DNA of 64,000 nt, from assembly GCF_003254395.2 (NCBI RefSeq), contig NC_037646.1, forward strand, positions 5,472,381-5,536,380. The letters are read 5' to 3'. The position numbers and the translations under genes are program-made. This document shows positions 54,722-64,000 of the stretch, piece by piece. Position 1 is the stretch's first letter, and the number at the start of each line of letters is the position of its first letter. The stretch is from Apis mellifera (Eukaryota; Arthropoda; Insecta; Hymenoptera; Apidae). The notes under the pieces were generated by a model that did no database searches, had not been told where the DNA came from, and was given only the letters and a program-made list of their open reading frames with translations.

Positions 54722-57183
54722 AATTATGGATGGAACACGCGAGACGATCCGTTAAGGATGGCAGAAACTTGGAGGAGTCGAAGAACATCCCATCGAGTAC
54801 GAGTTTATATATCTCTTTCTCTCTCTTCCTCTCTCCAAGGGTGTGTAGCTCTACGATTGACCGCGTGTTTGTGTGTATGGATATGAAGGGGGTATGATAC
54901 ACATGAACGGAATAGAAAACAATCGTCAAACAATTGTCACAGCGGAAAACGCTATTCCACGATATTATATACTTTTCCCTCCTCGAACCCTTCGCTTGAA
55001 ATCCCAACCGTTTCCGCGCGCCTTTCTCGTCCCTCCCTTTCCCTGCCACCAGGTGGAACACCCGTTACCCTTACCGAAAAAGGAGACCATAGGCGATCCT
55101 ATCTGTCGAAGAGGGAAGGGAAAAAAGGGGCGAAAATTCGGAGGGAAGATTCGTTTTCGGTTTGGACAATTGGAACGACGACTTATCGACTTGTTTAGAA
55201 GCTATAAAGGTTGAAATTTACAGTTGTCGCTTGTACGATAAAATTAGGATAAGAGGAAGTTGTAGATATAACTCGTGGGGGGGAGGTTAAAAGCTTTCCT
55301 GGCACGACCGATTCATTTTTAATGGCCGCAAAACATCCGAGCTCCACTGTGTCTTGCTTTATCTAGCGCGAAACTCGGAATGTATGGGGGTGAGGATAAA
55401 TATAATTTCACCATCTCATGCCAGGAATCCGTAAATTTCGGGGGCTAGGCTAGTGTAGCTTCTACGTGCAGGGGTGGGTGCACCCCTCTCTCTCGGAATA
55501 ACGTATAGGTTCAGCTAGGTGGGAGGAATAATCTCCAGGTCGGTGGTGGTGTGGAGAGAGGCCGCCAATAACTAACGCTGATTGATCACACGATCGAGGA
55601 AAGAAAATAATGACACGCTCGAGGTGTTGGACGAACGCAAACAGAAAGGGGTGACCGAAACGGAGGATCGACGTTTAAATTGCAATAATCGTTCGAACGT
55701 GTGATACAATTCCTGCCATTTGGACGAAAAAGATATATATATGTAAAAAGAGGATACATATGTGTGAAATGAAATATTTTTTGAAATTTCTCGTCTTGAA
55801 AGTAAATCTATTTAATATTTTCCTCGATCTTTTGCTAAAAGTTTTCGAATTTTATCTAACGATTTTTGCTAAGCAAATGAAGTATCATATTAGAAATGAC
55901 TCATGAAGTCTAGAAATAGAATCGTTATGACAGTGATGATCTCACGACAGTGTAAAAAGTTAATTAAGCTACTTCTATATAGATGCAAGAATATTAGAAT
56001 TTATTCTAATAATATTTCTTTCTTTAAGTTATAAACCAAGTTTTATTCGTACCGATCGCTAATTTTAAATTATATGTATAATTTTTGTCGCTCGACGAAT
56101 CAGTTAATAAAAAAAAAAAGAAAAAGAAAAAGATCTCGATTACAAAATTATCCTTAAAATATTTCTCCCGAAGAAAATACCTTACAATATTATAATAAAT
56201 ATTGTTAATCATGGTAAATATTTTACCATTTAATAAATTGATGAAGAATGAGACGTTCTCAGTAAAAATATAATTCCAGAAAATATCTTAATTAATCACG
56301 ATATATTTGAGAATTTAACCACGTCATATTCGCGATATTTGATTCTTTCTCGTATCATCAGATTTACAAGATATGATTTCACTTGCGTCATCACTTCGCC
56401 TATGCAATGTAACGGCCGTGGGTGAAAAGAAGACGGAATCGCAACACGCGCGAATTCAAATCGAAATCTCGCATCGTACGAATAATTTCAGCCCGTTTAA
56501 ACGTCTCGTTCGAGCATGTATGTACATTATATGAGTAATGCTCCCTATTTGAATAATTCACGATCCAAATATGACGCGGTATTTCAAAGAGATTAGTAAT
56601 CCATTAAATATTGCATTAAGTCTAGCTAAATCGCTATTGGGAACAGGATGAAAGCTTTGAAACGAGACAATTCCGCTGCATCCATCCCGCGCCGACTATC
56701 TATCTCGATTAACCTTCATTATCCGTATCTGTAATTTATTATAACCGTCATATTTTATCATTTTCAAAGGGAAAAATCAACGAGAGATTTCAAATCTTGT
56801 CGAATCCCCGAATAATTTAGAATAGCAATTCGAAATCGTTAAAAATTTTACCTGCCACCCCTCTCCATTACTCATCAATCTCCCTCCCCTCTCTTTTTCC
56901 CTTCTCTCCTATTAAAATTAAAATCTATCTAAAATATTTTCTAATTTAAAATCTTTAAAAAGTACGATATACGAATAACTTTTCGATCGAGCAACCATCT
57001 TCTCGTCCGCCATTCCCGAAAAACAGTTCCAACGGAATTAATTCCGCGAGGGGACACTTTCCGGGTTAAAAAACCGGGGTAAAATCGTATTTCACGCCGG
57101 CGGTTGAATAAAAATCCGCGAAACTTTTCCTTCCACGGGCGGAAAAATCCGCGCGATATTACCCGCGGCAACTTCGCGGAATA
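54722..57183. other. Non-coding DNA between the GA-rich tracts and the GC-rich patch
   Basis: Mixed composition from 54722 to 55700, then AT-rich. Short frames only. A small GTG-rich palindrome (AGGGGTG/CACCCCT) lies near 55470. Nothing else recognised. Confidence 0.55.
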
Positions 57184-57543
57184 ATGGGCGGGGAGAGGTC
57201 CTCCAAAGAGCTCGCGGCCGGAAGTCGAGCGGTTGCACACGCGGCGCCATTGTTAATGCCTCGAGAAACAAACATATTCGAACAAAACGCGGCTCCGCTC
57301 CTCTCCGCTGTCGCTTCTAATACACCGTCACCTCGGATCTCGAGCGAAAACGAGAAGTTTAAAGGAAGGGGGCGAAACTCGAAAGTTCGGCAAGGCGAGA
57401 ATCATTCGTCTGTTCCAGTCCGTCTGCCTTCTTCCTTCTCGATCGGAAAGAAGAAAAGAGGAATCGAGTCTTTCTCTCTCTACTCGATGCTATCGGTCTC
57501 GAAGACACGCAGTTTCGAAGAGTTTTTCCGCCCCATTGGCTAA
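57184..57543 (+). other. Unassigned 119-codon ORF in a GC-rich patch
   Basis: An ATG-started frame of 119 residues of ordinary composition, unlike most long frames in this window, which are low-complexity. It begins MGGERSSKELAAGS and contains a Ser/Arg/Lys-rich second half. No domain is recognised, although the Met-Gly start would permit N-myristoylation. GC-rich sequence keeps frames open by chance, and both strands are open in parts of this interval. Overlap with the GC box and ETS-like site argues that the sequence may be a promoter instead. Confidence 0.2.
57186..57225 (+). promoter_or_regulatory. GC box and ETS-like site in a GC-rich patch
   Basis: GGGCGGGG at 57186-57193 and CCGGAAGT at 57218-57225 lie close together in a patch much richer in GC than its flanks. 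An inverted CCAAT (ATTGG) lies near 57534. This combination is promoter-like, but no strand or start site can be fixed. Confidence 0.25.
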
Positions 57544-59980
57544 GCCAGGCGGAATTTAAAGCGAGACGAAAGGCGAAAGCCTCTTGTCGTGCGTTTCGAG
57601 AAAACGAAACTCTTTGCAATGGCGATCCTCTTATCGAGCGAGCTCTACCCCAACCGTTCATCCGTGAAGTACGCCCCCTGTAATAAGGGCGAGAAAGTAT
57701 GCCTTTAAGAAGCTTATCGCGAAAAGGACTTCCTCTTCCTACTGTTGGAGGACCAGTATGTCATTTTCTACCCCCCCTCCCTCCCTATTTCTTTCTTTCT
57801 TCTCACGACAAATTGGTGATGATGGTCTTTTCTTTTCAGAATATCGAACAATCGATGCTAAAATATTCCTTGAAATGCTAATTATTTTACTCGCGGGATC
57901 GATGAACCGAGTATTGGTCGAAACGAGAGATTATGAAGGCAATTTTACTCTATGTCTTCCGTGGGTAATAGATAGTAGGTAATTTGAGGAGAATAAGAAA
58001 AAGATGGATGGAAGAAAACTGATGGAAGGGATTGTTTGACGAACCAATTAATTGATCGAGATAAAGTCGAAGAGATTGTTTGTTGCGGGAAAGAAATTAA
58101 TAAATGTATATAATTTACGATTTTAACGAGTTTATCGGGATTTTTGTCGGGCGGATTTAATTGAGAGAGAATAAAAGCTGCAAATTTCGCAGAGGAAAAT
58201 GATAAAATTTGGGAAGAATAAACATTATGTTATGCTAACCGCAGAAACTTTTAATATATGGTAAGAGTATTAAAGTTGTGTGTGCACTTGGTGCAAAATT
58301 ATTTTAAGATAGATAGTAGTAGGTCTTTCAGAATTGCGGGATTAATTTTTGAAACCGTTCCTCTCCCTCTGGAAGAAAAACTTTCTTTAAAGATTAAAGT
58401 TTTCGCGATCTCGAAAGGAAATAATAAAAATATCGAACGATCGTTCGCTTTAAAAAAAAGGGGACATCGGCGCATTGAAAGATATATAACTCGTTACACG
58501 GAATGCGATATACGGTCAAGGTCAAGGTCAATCGAAGACCGACGTAAACCAAATCAAAGCGGATAATTATTGAGTCGCTAATTGATAAAAACGTTGAAAT
58601 TTCTCCAGCCAAGATATCCGATGACCGGATCGATCTTTCGAGCTTTCCCTCTTTCTCGACTCGACAATCGATAAAACGCCACGGAAAACTTCCAACAACC
58701 ACCGTAAAATCAACAAATTTACGAGAATCGTCCCTCCCCTCTAAACTTTCCAATAATTTCCACTTCATCGAGCGATAAATAAACGTGTTACGAACAATTC
58801 GAATATTTCACCGCTTCTCTTAAGTTCCCTCTTAGAAAAAAAAAAAAAAAAGAAGAACACGATAACAAATCGATACCTTCCAATTACCCGAATAAACGGG
58901 ACGAAAACTTTCTCGCCTCTCCTCCTCCTTCACCATTTTTCCAATATCCGAGCATAAACTCGACGTTAAACGATCGAAATTTTCCTTTTTACAGGGGGGA
59001 TTAAGCCGAAGAGAACAAGCGATCCCTATTAATCAAATTAAGACGAGTCTGGAACAAATCCTCCCTCTACCCGGCAAACGCCCGCTATTTATAAGGATAT
59101 TTTTTGCACAGCGTGGAGCGTGGAGAACAAAGAAGTTATTTAAGCTGGTAATTCGCGGCGACTCGACCCGCATAGCTAACCAACCTCGTCGACGACGGGA
59201 GCTTGGGAAAAATAAAACGAAACGCGGAAGTAGTAAGTTCGGGGCGAAGGAGAGATCGATCGAGGGTCGACGATGCAAGAAGACGAGCAAAAAAAAGGAC
59301 AGGTACATAATTACGTTAATGAAGGGGGGCACCGCGTGTAATTAAATGCAACGAGGATCGAACCGATGAACCGCTTTTTATAATGTAACGTGAAACGTCC
59401 CTCTATATATATATATAATTTCCATATCCGACAATAGCGGAGGAAATCAATCCAATTCTCTATGGCGGAATTCTCTCCGTCAAAGATCGAGAATTGTGAC
59501 ACAGACTCCCTTGTATCCAACGACGTATATTGCGAATGTTTAACAGGAAATTGTGAGATTGATCTCGATTATATCGATGAACGTAACTTTTGACTTTTGT
59601 TCGAAAGATTATAGAAAGTTTTTGCTTCATCTATTGAAGAAGAAAACTCAAAGAAATTTCAGAAATTTCAGCGTTGATTATATATATATATATATACATA
59701 TACATACAAATATTTAATTTGTTCATTTTATAATATTAAAAAAAAAAAAAAATAGAAAATTTTCTTAATACTCTTCAAGAACGACTTTTCCTTTTACTTT
59801 CAGATTTTTTTTACGTTACAGATGATGGACACTTCATTAGGCCAGCCGTTAGACAATTCGATCGCGAAATTTCCTCGGTTCTGTATCTCTATGACAATAT
59901 AAAAATTACGCGATGAATTTCGCGATCTCCTCGCCTTCGCCTCGCCTCGCGTCGTGCCGTGTCGAAATCTCGCATTCGTG
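57544..59980. other. Non-coding DNA left of the small plus-strand ORF
   Basis: Mixed to AT-rich DNA with the FTZ-F1-type sites at 58516. Frames of about 100 codons at 58258-58566 (+), 58394-58768 (-) and 59033-59332 (-) overlap each other and show no domain. Confidence 0.55.
58516..58530 (+). promoter_or_regulatory. Two overlapping FTZ-F1-type sites
   Basis: TCAAGGTCA occurs at 58516-58524 and again at 58522-58530, a head-to-tail array of AGGTCA-type half sites with a 6-base period. TCAAGGTCA is the established monomer site for FTZ-F1/SF-1 nuclear receptors, which act in ecdysone cascades. Occupancy is inference. Confidence 0.4.
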
Positions 59981-59988
59981 TATATAAG
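59981..59988 (+). promoter_or_regulatory. TATA box for the small ORF at 60050
   Basis: TATATAAG, a strong TATA-box match, set in locally GC-richer sequence. It places a transcription start near 60010-60015 and a leader of about 40 bases before ATG 60050. Use as a promoter is inferred from spacing only. Confidence 0.45.
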
Positions 59989-60049
59989 AAACGCACGTTT
60001 GCTTGACTAGCGTATCACCGTTTTCGAGCCGCTCCTATTATTCGCAAAG

Positions 60050-60196
60050 ATGAATACGGAATACGCCGTTGTTGGTCAAGAGCCCGCGAAAAGAACGAGA
60101 ACGGCGAAACGGTTCTTCACGTTCACTGACGAGACACGAAGACGAAAGACGAAACGATCTTCGACCGCGCGATACGCCACTCTAAAGGGGTGCTGA
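60050..60196 (+). CDS. Small basic ORF of unknown function (48 residues)
   Basis: Not recognised. The frame opens at ATG 60050 and closes at TGA 60194. An in-frame TAG lies about 40 bases upstream, so this ATG is the first available start. The product (begins MNTEYAVVGQEPAKR, ends ARYATLKGC) is strongly basic, with Arg/Lys clusters at about residues 14-20 and 30-36. It has no signal peptide, membrane segment or known motif. The context is unusually complete: TATATAAG at 59981-59988, about 30 bases before a plausible transcription start, a short 5' leader, and AATAAA at 60316. It lies on the strand opposite lola and points toward the 3' end of exon D. Nuclear or nucleic-acid binding is suggested only by the charge. 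It may be a chance ORF in a GC-richer patch; conservation is untested. Confidence 0.4.
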   Translation: MNTEYAVVGQEPAKRTRTAKRFFTFTDETRRRKTKRSSTARYATLKGC

Positions 60197-60315
60197 AGGG
60201 AAAGGGCGAGCGTTCGAGTTCGATTTAGAACAAGAAAAAAAAAATTAAATACGTTCCTCTTACCGTATTAATATTAAAACACATTTTTCTCTTTTTAATT
60301 ATTGAAAGATAATTA

Positions 60316-60321
60316 AATAAA
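60316..60321 (+). terminator. Candidate poly(A) signal after the small ORF
   Basis: AATAAA 120 bases after the stop of the small plus-strand ORF. The hexamer is common in AT-rich DNA, so it supports the gene model only by its position. Confidence 0.35.
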
Positions 60322-60560
60322 AATTCCAATTTGATAAGATTGAATGATTCATATTGATGTTAAAATTATATTGGAGTGACGAGGGATTGGAGAATAAAAA
60401 AAAAAGAAAAAGAAAAAAAAAATGGCGTTAAACGTCTCGAACGCTCGAGTACCAACCCCTTTTTTGTACACGCAGGGGAGATATTAAAGGACGACTCGGA
60501 TTAAGAAATGAGCGATTGAAGGAATGGCAAGAAACTATATCACGGATCACTCTCAAGTTC

Positions 60561-60856
60561 TCAAGTCTGCCCGCTGCCGCTTGACTTCTGCAGTATCTGT
60601 ATTTCGGGGTGTTTCTGTTTAATGTGACCCTTCAAATTATCCAGCCGTGTCCTACGGCATCCGCACAGGGGGCACACGTAATTCCCCGGATTGTGAGTCA
60701 AGTAATGATTCTTTAGATTCGACACTATCCGACCGCACAGTTTGCATTTGCTAGTGTACGTGTACGGCAGCTTTTCGAAAAAGTCCGACAGATTAACTTT
60801 CTCAATGCACGTAATTGGCGCGCACTCGGTACCCTGAGGGGTTAAAAGTGTCGTAT
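60561..60856 (-). CDS. lola: lola alternative 3' exon D (terminal C2H2 zinc-finger pair)
   Basis: Isoform-specific last exon found by reading the minus strand by eye. It has no in-frame ATG, so a start-codon-based ORF search misses it. The acceptor is sense ...TATTTGCAG|AT, after a long T run that makes a strong polypyrimidine tract. Two bases complete the split codon, and the frame runs to TGA, about 98 residues. An N-terminal lead (containing VNLSDFFEKLPY) precedes finger 1 (C38, C41, H51, H55; X9 spacing), linker NPGNYV, and finger 2 (C62, C65, H78, H83; X12 spacing, ending LDNLKGHIKQKH). A 15-residue Gln/Ser/Gly-rich tail follows. Odd points are Asn instead of Phe in the usual HFP linker and an extra Cys67 two residues after the second metal-binding Cys of finger 2. 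It lies 2.2 kb downstream of exon E. A plus-strand small ORF sits about 360 bp beyond its stop, so a long 3' UTR would be antisense to it. Confidence 0.87.
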
Positions 60857-62527
60857 CTGCAAATAGAGAAAAGTCGTGTGTGAAAAAAAAAAAAAAAAGA
60901 CGGCCATCGATGATACGTGATCCAAAAGGGGGAGAGAGAGAGAGAGAGAGAGAGAGACATTATTGAAATCCCCCCCCCCCTTATTTTCTTTTCTTTTTTT
61001 TTTTTTTGTTTTTGAGCAGCTTTGTGATCAGATCTCACTCTACTCTGAGGGAAGAAGAAGAAGAAGGATTTACACACACAGGTATTAGCACAGTATATAT
61101 CTGTAAAATCTGTGCCTATCATTTTGTACGTATATGTATATGTATGCATGTATACGTTCGTACGTAATTATTGTTTGTATATAGAATCCATTCTCTGTAT
61201 TATATTCGTATAGCACGCCGAGAGAAACACGCCGGGAGAAGAAAAATCGATGCTCGATTTATTAGGTGTCATGCAGTGTGTCGACAAAAGAAACCGGTCG
61301 CACGTTACATATTACACACGGTGATATAATCATTGTTTTATTATATTATATATATTTATATATAGTATATGTGTGTGTGTGTGTATGTATATATATACAT
61401 ATATATGTATCTATATGCATGTATATATATATATATCCGTCATATCGATTATATTGATTAGTCGAGTATTGTACTTTAAAATGGAAAGGCACCATAAAAA
61501 AATTTCTATAGAAAAGTCTGTTATAAAATTGTCCTTTGCAACAAGCCTTCGGGCCTCAGAGACTAGTTTATCATGACTATTTTATATTAAGAGCCCACGC
61601 AGGCGACCCACTGAGAAAATTAGGCGTTTGTTTATTATTATTATTATTATTATTATTTCTTTTTTCTCTCTCTCTTTTTTTTTCTTTTCTTTTCTTTTCT
61701 TTTCTTTTCTCTTTTTTTTTTCCCTTTTTCTTCATATACTCAGTCTTCGACGTCTTTCACAACCTACGTATGTATGTATAAATATAAATATAATATAATA
61801 TAGGATCTATAAATAGGTATATAAATAGTTACTTAATACTGATCTTCCTCCCTCCAGTCCTGCGGAACAAGTCTTTCATTACGAGATATAAAGTTACAAC
61901 ATAGCACAAACTATGGTGATATGGAACTGGATAAACCCGGTGGATTATATTATAAATTGATATTATCCGTTCGACCGTGATTCGATTTCGAGGAAAATTT
62001 CCTCCCCGATTTCGGAAATCATCCTCTAACGTGGTGGTAATAAACGATGGCCACGCAACACTTCGTCGGCCGAACGTCGCTTTTGTGCAAATCTGATTAA
62101 TATCTCGAACGTTTCCTCTTTGCTGGAGAAATTCGTGTGTGTGTTCGGAATGTGAACAGTACGGTTAAAACTCGCGTTAAAATTCCATATGTCGCGTGCA
62201 CAAGTGCAGAGAAGAGCAGTGAGAGTGGTAATTTTTTTTTTATAGAAAATTCGAAGATTTGGAATGTTTTTACTTGCTCGAGGAAGGAAAAAAAATCTAA
62301 AAAAAAAAAAAAAAAAAATTAATCGCGTGTACACGCGAGACACGAGACACACGTGGGAGGTAGTATCTACGAACACGATTCAAAAGAGACACTTTGATAC
62401 AAGTTTTTTTTTTTTTTCCATTCTTTGTACTCGAAATTGACTCTGAGATCTAGAGCTTGTTCGATTTTACGAACACTGGTATTAAAAAAAAAAAAATATA
62501 TATATATATATATATTAAAATATAGTG

Positions 62528-62551
62528 GATCGTTTCTTTTAAGAAACGATC
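62528..62551. repeat. Perfect 11-bp palindrome arms around TT
   Basis: GATCGTTTCTT (62528-62538), TT, AAGAAACGATC (62541-62551). It could form a tight hairpin on either strand. No function assigned. Confidence 0.5.
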
Positions 62552-62907
62552 GTATTCATAATACGCTTACTTTTCTTAATAGTTATATAGAAACTCTTAA
62601 ATATTAAATTATAGACGACAATAAATAATGGAATAATTTTCTTACGGGAATAAATTTCAAACACGATAATTAAAAATAAACGAGCGAAATAATTCGCAAT
62701 AATTCGCTCGGATTAGATTAGAAAAAAGTAAAATTGATTGCAAGAGATTACAAGAAAATGAATCGACGAAGAGCTTTGCCTTATTTGAAGGAACACGCGC
62801 GCGAGCGACGCGATTATTTTACGCGACGATTATAATCTCAGTTTTCAGCTTCCTTTGTCCGTTGTTCATATCATCGCGCGTTTATATTTGTTGGATTGTT
62901 TCTCTAA

Positions 62908-62970
62908 TGCGCATGCGTGTGTATTATAAATATACAGCCACGAACACGCGATATGGACGCACGCATGCGC
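62908..62970. promoter_or_regulatory. Two NRF-1/Ewg-like sites beside exon E
   Basis: TGCGCATGCGTG at 62908-62919 and ACGCATGCGC at 62961-62970, followed by a GCGCGCGCACG run near 63012. They lie 60-125 bases past the exon E stop, so they are either in its 3' UTR or part of a promoter between exons E and D. Weaker than the 41.7-kb cluster. Confidence 0.35.
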
Positions 62971-63032
62971 ACGTGTCTCGTGCGTGTAATCACTCTCCGC
63001 CGTTCGTATTTCGCGCGCGCACGTATAAAATT

Positions 63033-63346
63033 CTAGGTTAGGTAAGCCGGTTCCGATTTCGCTAAAAAGTGTTTGTGCTCTAAACGCATGAACGGCGATA
63101 TCAATGATCCCTCTCGTATCCCATGCTTCAATTTAATATGCCTTTTCAGATTGTCGGATCTCGTTAATGATATCATGCATATTTGGCATTGGTATTTATC
63201 GGGAAAATGCGATTTCATGTGTTTTTTTATGTTCGCTACGCTCTTGCCGCAAAGCTTACAACACTCGGTACCGAGGTTAGAGTGTTCTAGCTTCGACTGA
63301 CTTTCTTTATTTATATCCTTCTCTTTTTTGCAAGTTCCTGATGTTC
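63033..63346 (-). CDS. lola: lola alternative 3' exon E (terminal C2H2 zinc-finger pair)
   Basis: Isoform-specific last coding exon of a lola-type BTB/zinc-finger transcription factor, a nuclear DNA-binding protein. The exon begins after an AG acceptor (sense strand ...AATTCCAG|GA) with two bases completing a split codon, and ends in TAG, giving about 104 residues. A Ser/Lys/Glu-rich lead of about 28 residues precedes finger 1 (C30, C33, H43, H47; CX2C-X9-HX3H), the linker FPDKYQ, and finger 2 (C54, C57, H70, H75; CX2C-X12-HX4H, containing LTRSDNLKRH). A 29-residue tail follows. A branch-point-like TCTAAT lies about 30 bases before the acceptor. It is the first alternative exon met in the transcription direction within the window. 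The orthologous isoform letter is not assigned. The pattern of several ZF-pair exons favours lola over broad or tramtrack, which have fewer alternative finger pairs. Confidence 0.88.
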
Positions 63347-63628
63347 CTGGAATTACAAGATCCCGTTTCAATTAGATTTGCTTAGACGACTAATTAATGA
63401 TTACCGACAATCTCTACTAGACTCATGATAAGATATATATGTATATAGAAAATATATATATATATAAATATATATATAAATTTGTATATACCTTTCATGT
63501 AGTCATGTACTCTACGATCAAGTCAAAAAAAAAGGTTGCAGAAAAGAGGGGATTCTCTCAATTAATAACGTTCTCCAATCAATATTACGATGATATTACA
63601 AAAAACACCACACTCGTGTGTATATATA

Positions 63629-63671
<43 letters not shown>

Positions 63672-64000
63672 TAATATAATACGTCTATAAATGCCTACTT
63701 GTAAACTAAATAATATAAATGTTCATGTCATAGAAGTAAAAAAGAAAAAAATAAATAAATAAATAAATAAATAAATAAAAAACGCACACCTACGATTTTA
63801 TCATTATCAAATATACAACTCAATAACAATTCAAAACGCAAAGCTAAGGCATAACATGTTGTCACACAACTGAAGAGAACAAACCAACATCGAGAAAAAA
63901 GAAAATATTGAAAAGAAGAGGGGAAAAAAAAAAAAAGGGAACAAAGAATAAGAAATATGAAGAAAAAAAAAAAAGAATTCTAAAGTAAAAATTCTAAAGT
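63347..64000. other. Intron upstream of exon E
   Basis: AT-rich with TA repeats, an (AAAT)n run at about 63747-63778, and A-rich sequence to the window edge. Shared lola exons are expected beyond the edge. Confidence 0.6.
63620..63672. repeat. (TA)n microsatellite
   Basis: TA array with a single TTT interruption, upstream of exon E on the sense strand. Confidence 0.9.

Larger units (their letters stand above)
60857..63032. other. Interval between lola exons E and D
   Basis: Sense-strand intron, with the 3' UTR of exon E at its right end. Holds a GA run at 60931-60957, TA and GT repeats near 61100-61440, T/C runs near 61630-61740, and the palindrome at 62528. No coding sequence recognised. 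Confidence 0.6.

Overview
The window looks like nuclear DNA from a hymenopteran insect, most probably a honey bee (Apis). It is AT-rich, full of TA, GA/CT, trinucleotide and homopolymer runs, rich in CpG-type words such as TCGA and CGATCG, and very poor in coding sequence. Species is inferred from composition and from the conserved exons; the sequence does not prove it.

The only genes I can support firmly are five short coding exons, all on the minus strand, each encoding a pair of C2H2 zinc fingers: E (63033-63346), D (60561-60856), C (42958-43259), B (23137-23354) and A (11446-11726), in transcription order. Each starts at an AG acceptor in the same phase (two bases complete a split codon), ends in its own stop codon, and has the spacing CX2C-X9-HX3H, a six-residue linker, then CX2C-X12-HX4H. 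This is the design of the mutually exclusive 3' exons of longitudinals lacking (lola), a BTB/zinc-finger transcription factor gene. The shared 5' exons with the BTB domain would lie beyond base 64000, to the right. Each mature transcript would join the common part to one of these exons, giving proteins with different DNA-binding ends. Exon D has no internal ATG long enough to call as an ORF and is easily missed.

Layout from left to right: 1-11240 is AT-rich sequence past the last recognised exon. 11446-11726 is exon A, with a poly(A) signal at 11241. 11727-23136 is non-coding and holds a degenerate ~203-bp tandem repeat at 18441-18846. 23137-23354 is exon B. 23355-42957 is a long non-coding stretch with a pyrimidine-rich segment (27.7-28.1 kb), a foldback element (33.6-33.8 kb), a cluster of three GCGCATGCGC palindromes (41.7-42.0 kb) and an imperfect hairpin (42.6-42.7 kb). 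42958-43259 is exon C. 43260-60560 is non-coding for lola but holds GA tracts, a GC-rich segment (54.0-54.4 kb), an ORF of unknown status (57.2-57.5 kb), a double FTZ-F1-type site (58.5 kb), and a compact plus-strand unit at 59.98-60.32 kb (TATA box, 48-codon ORF, poly(A) signal). Exons D and E lie only 2.2 kb apart near the right end.

No tRNA, rRNA, CRISPR array or intact transposon was recognised.
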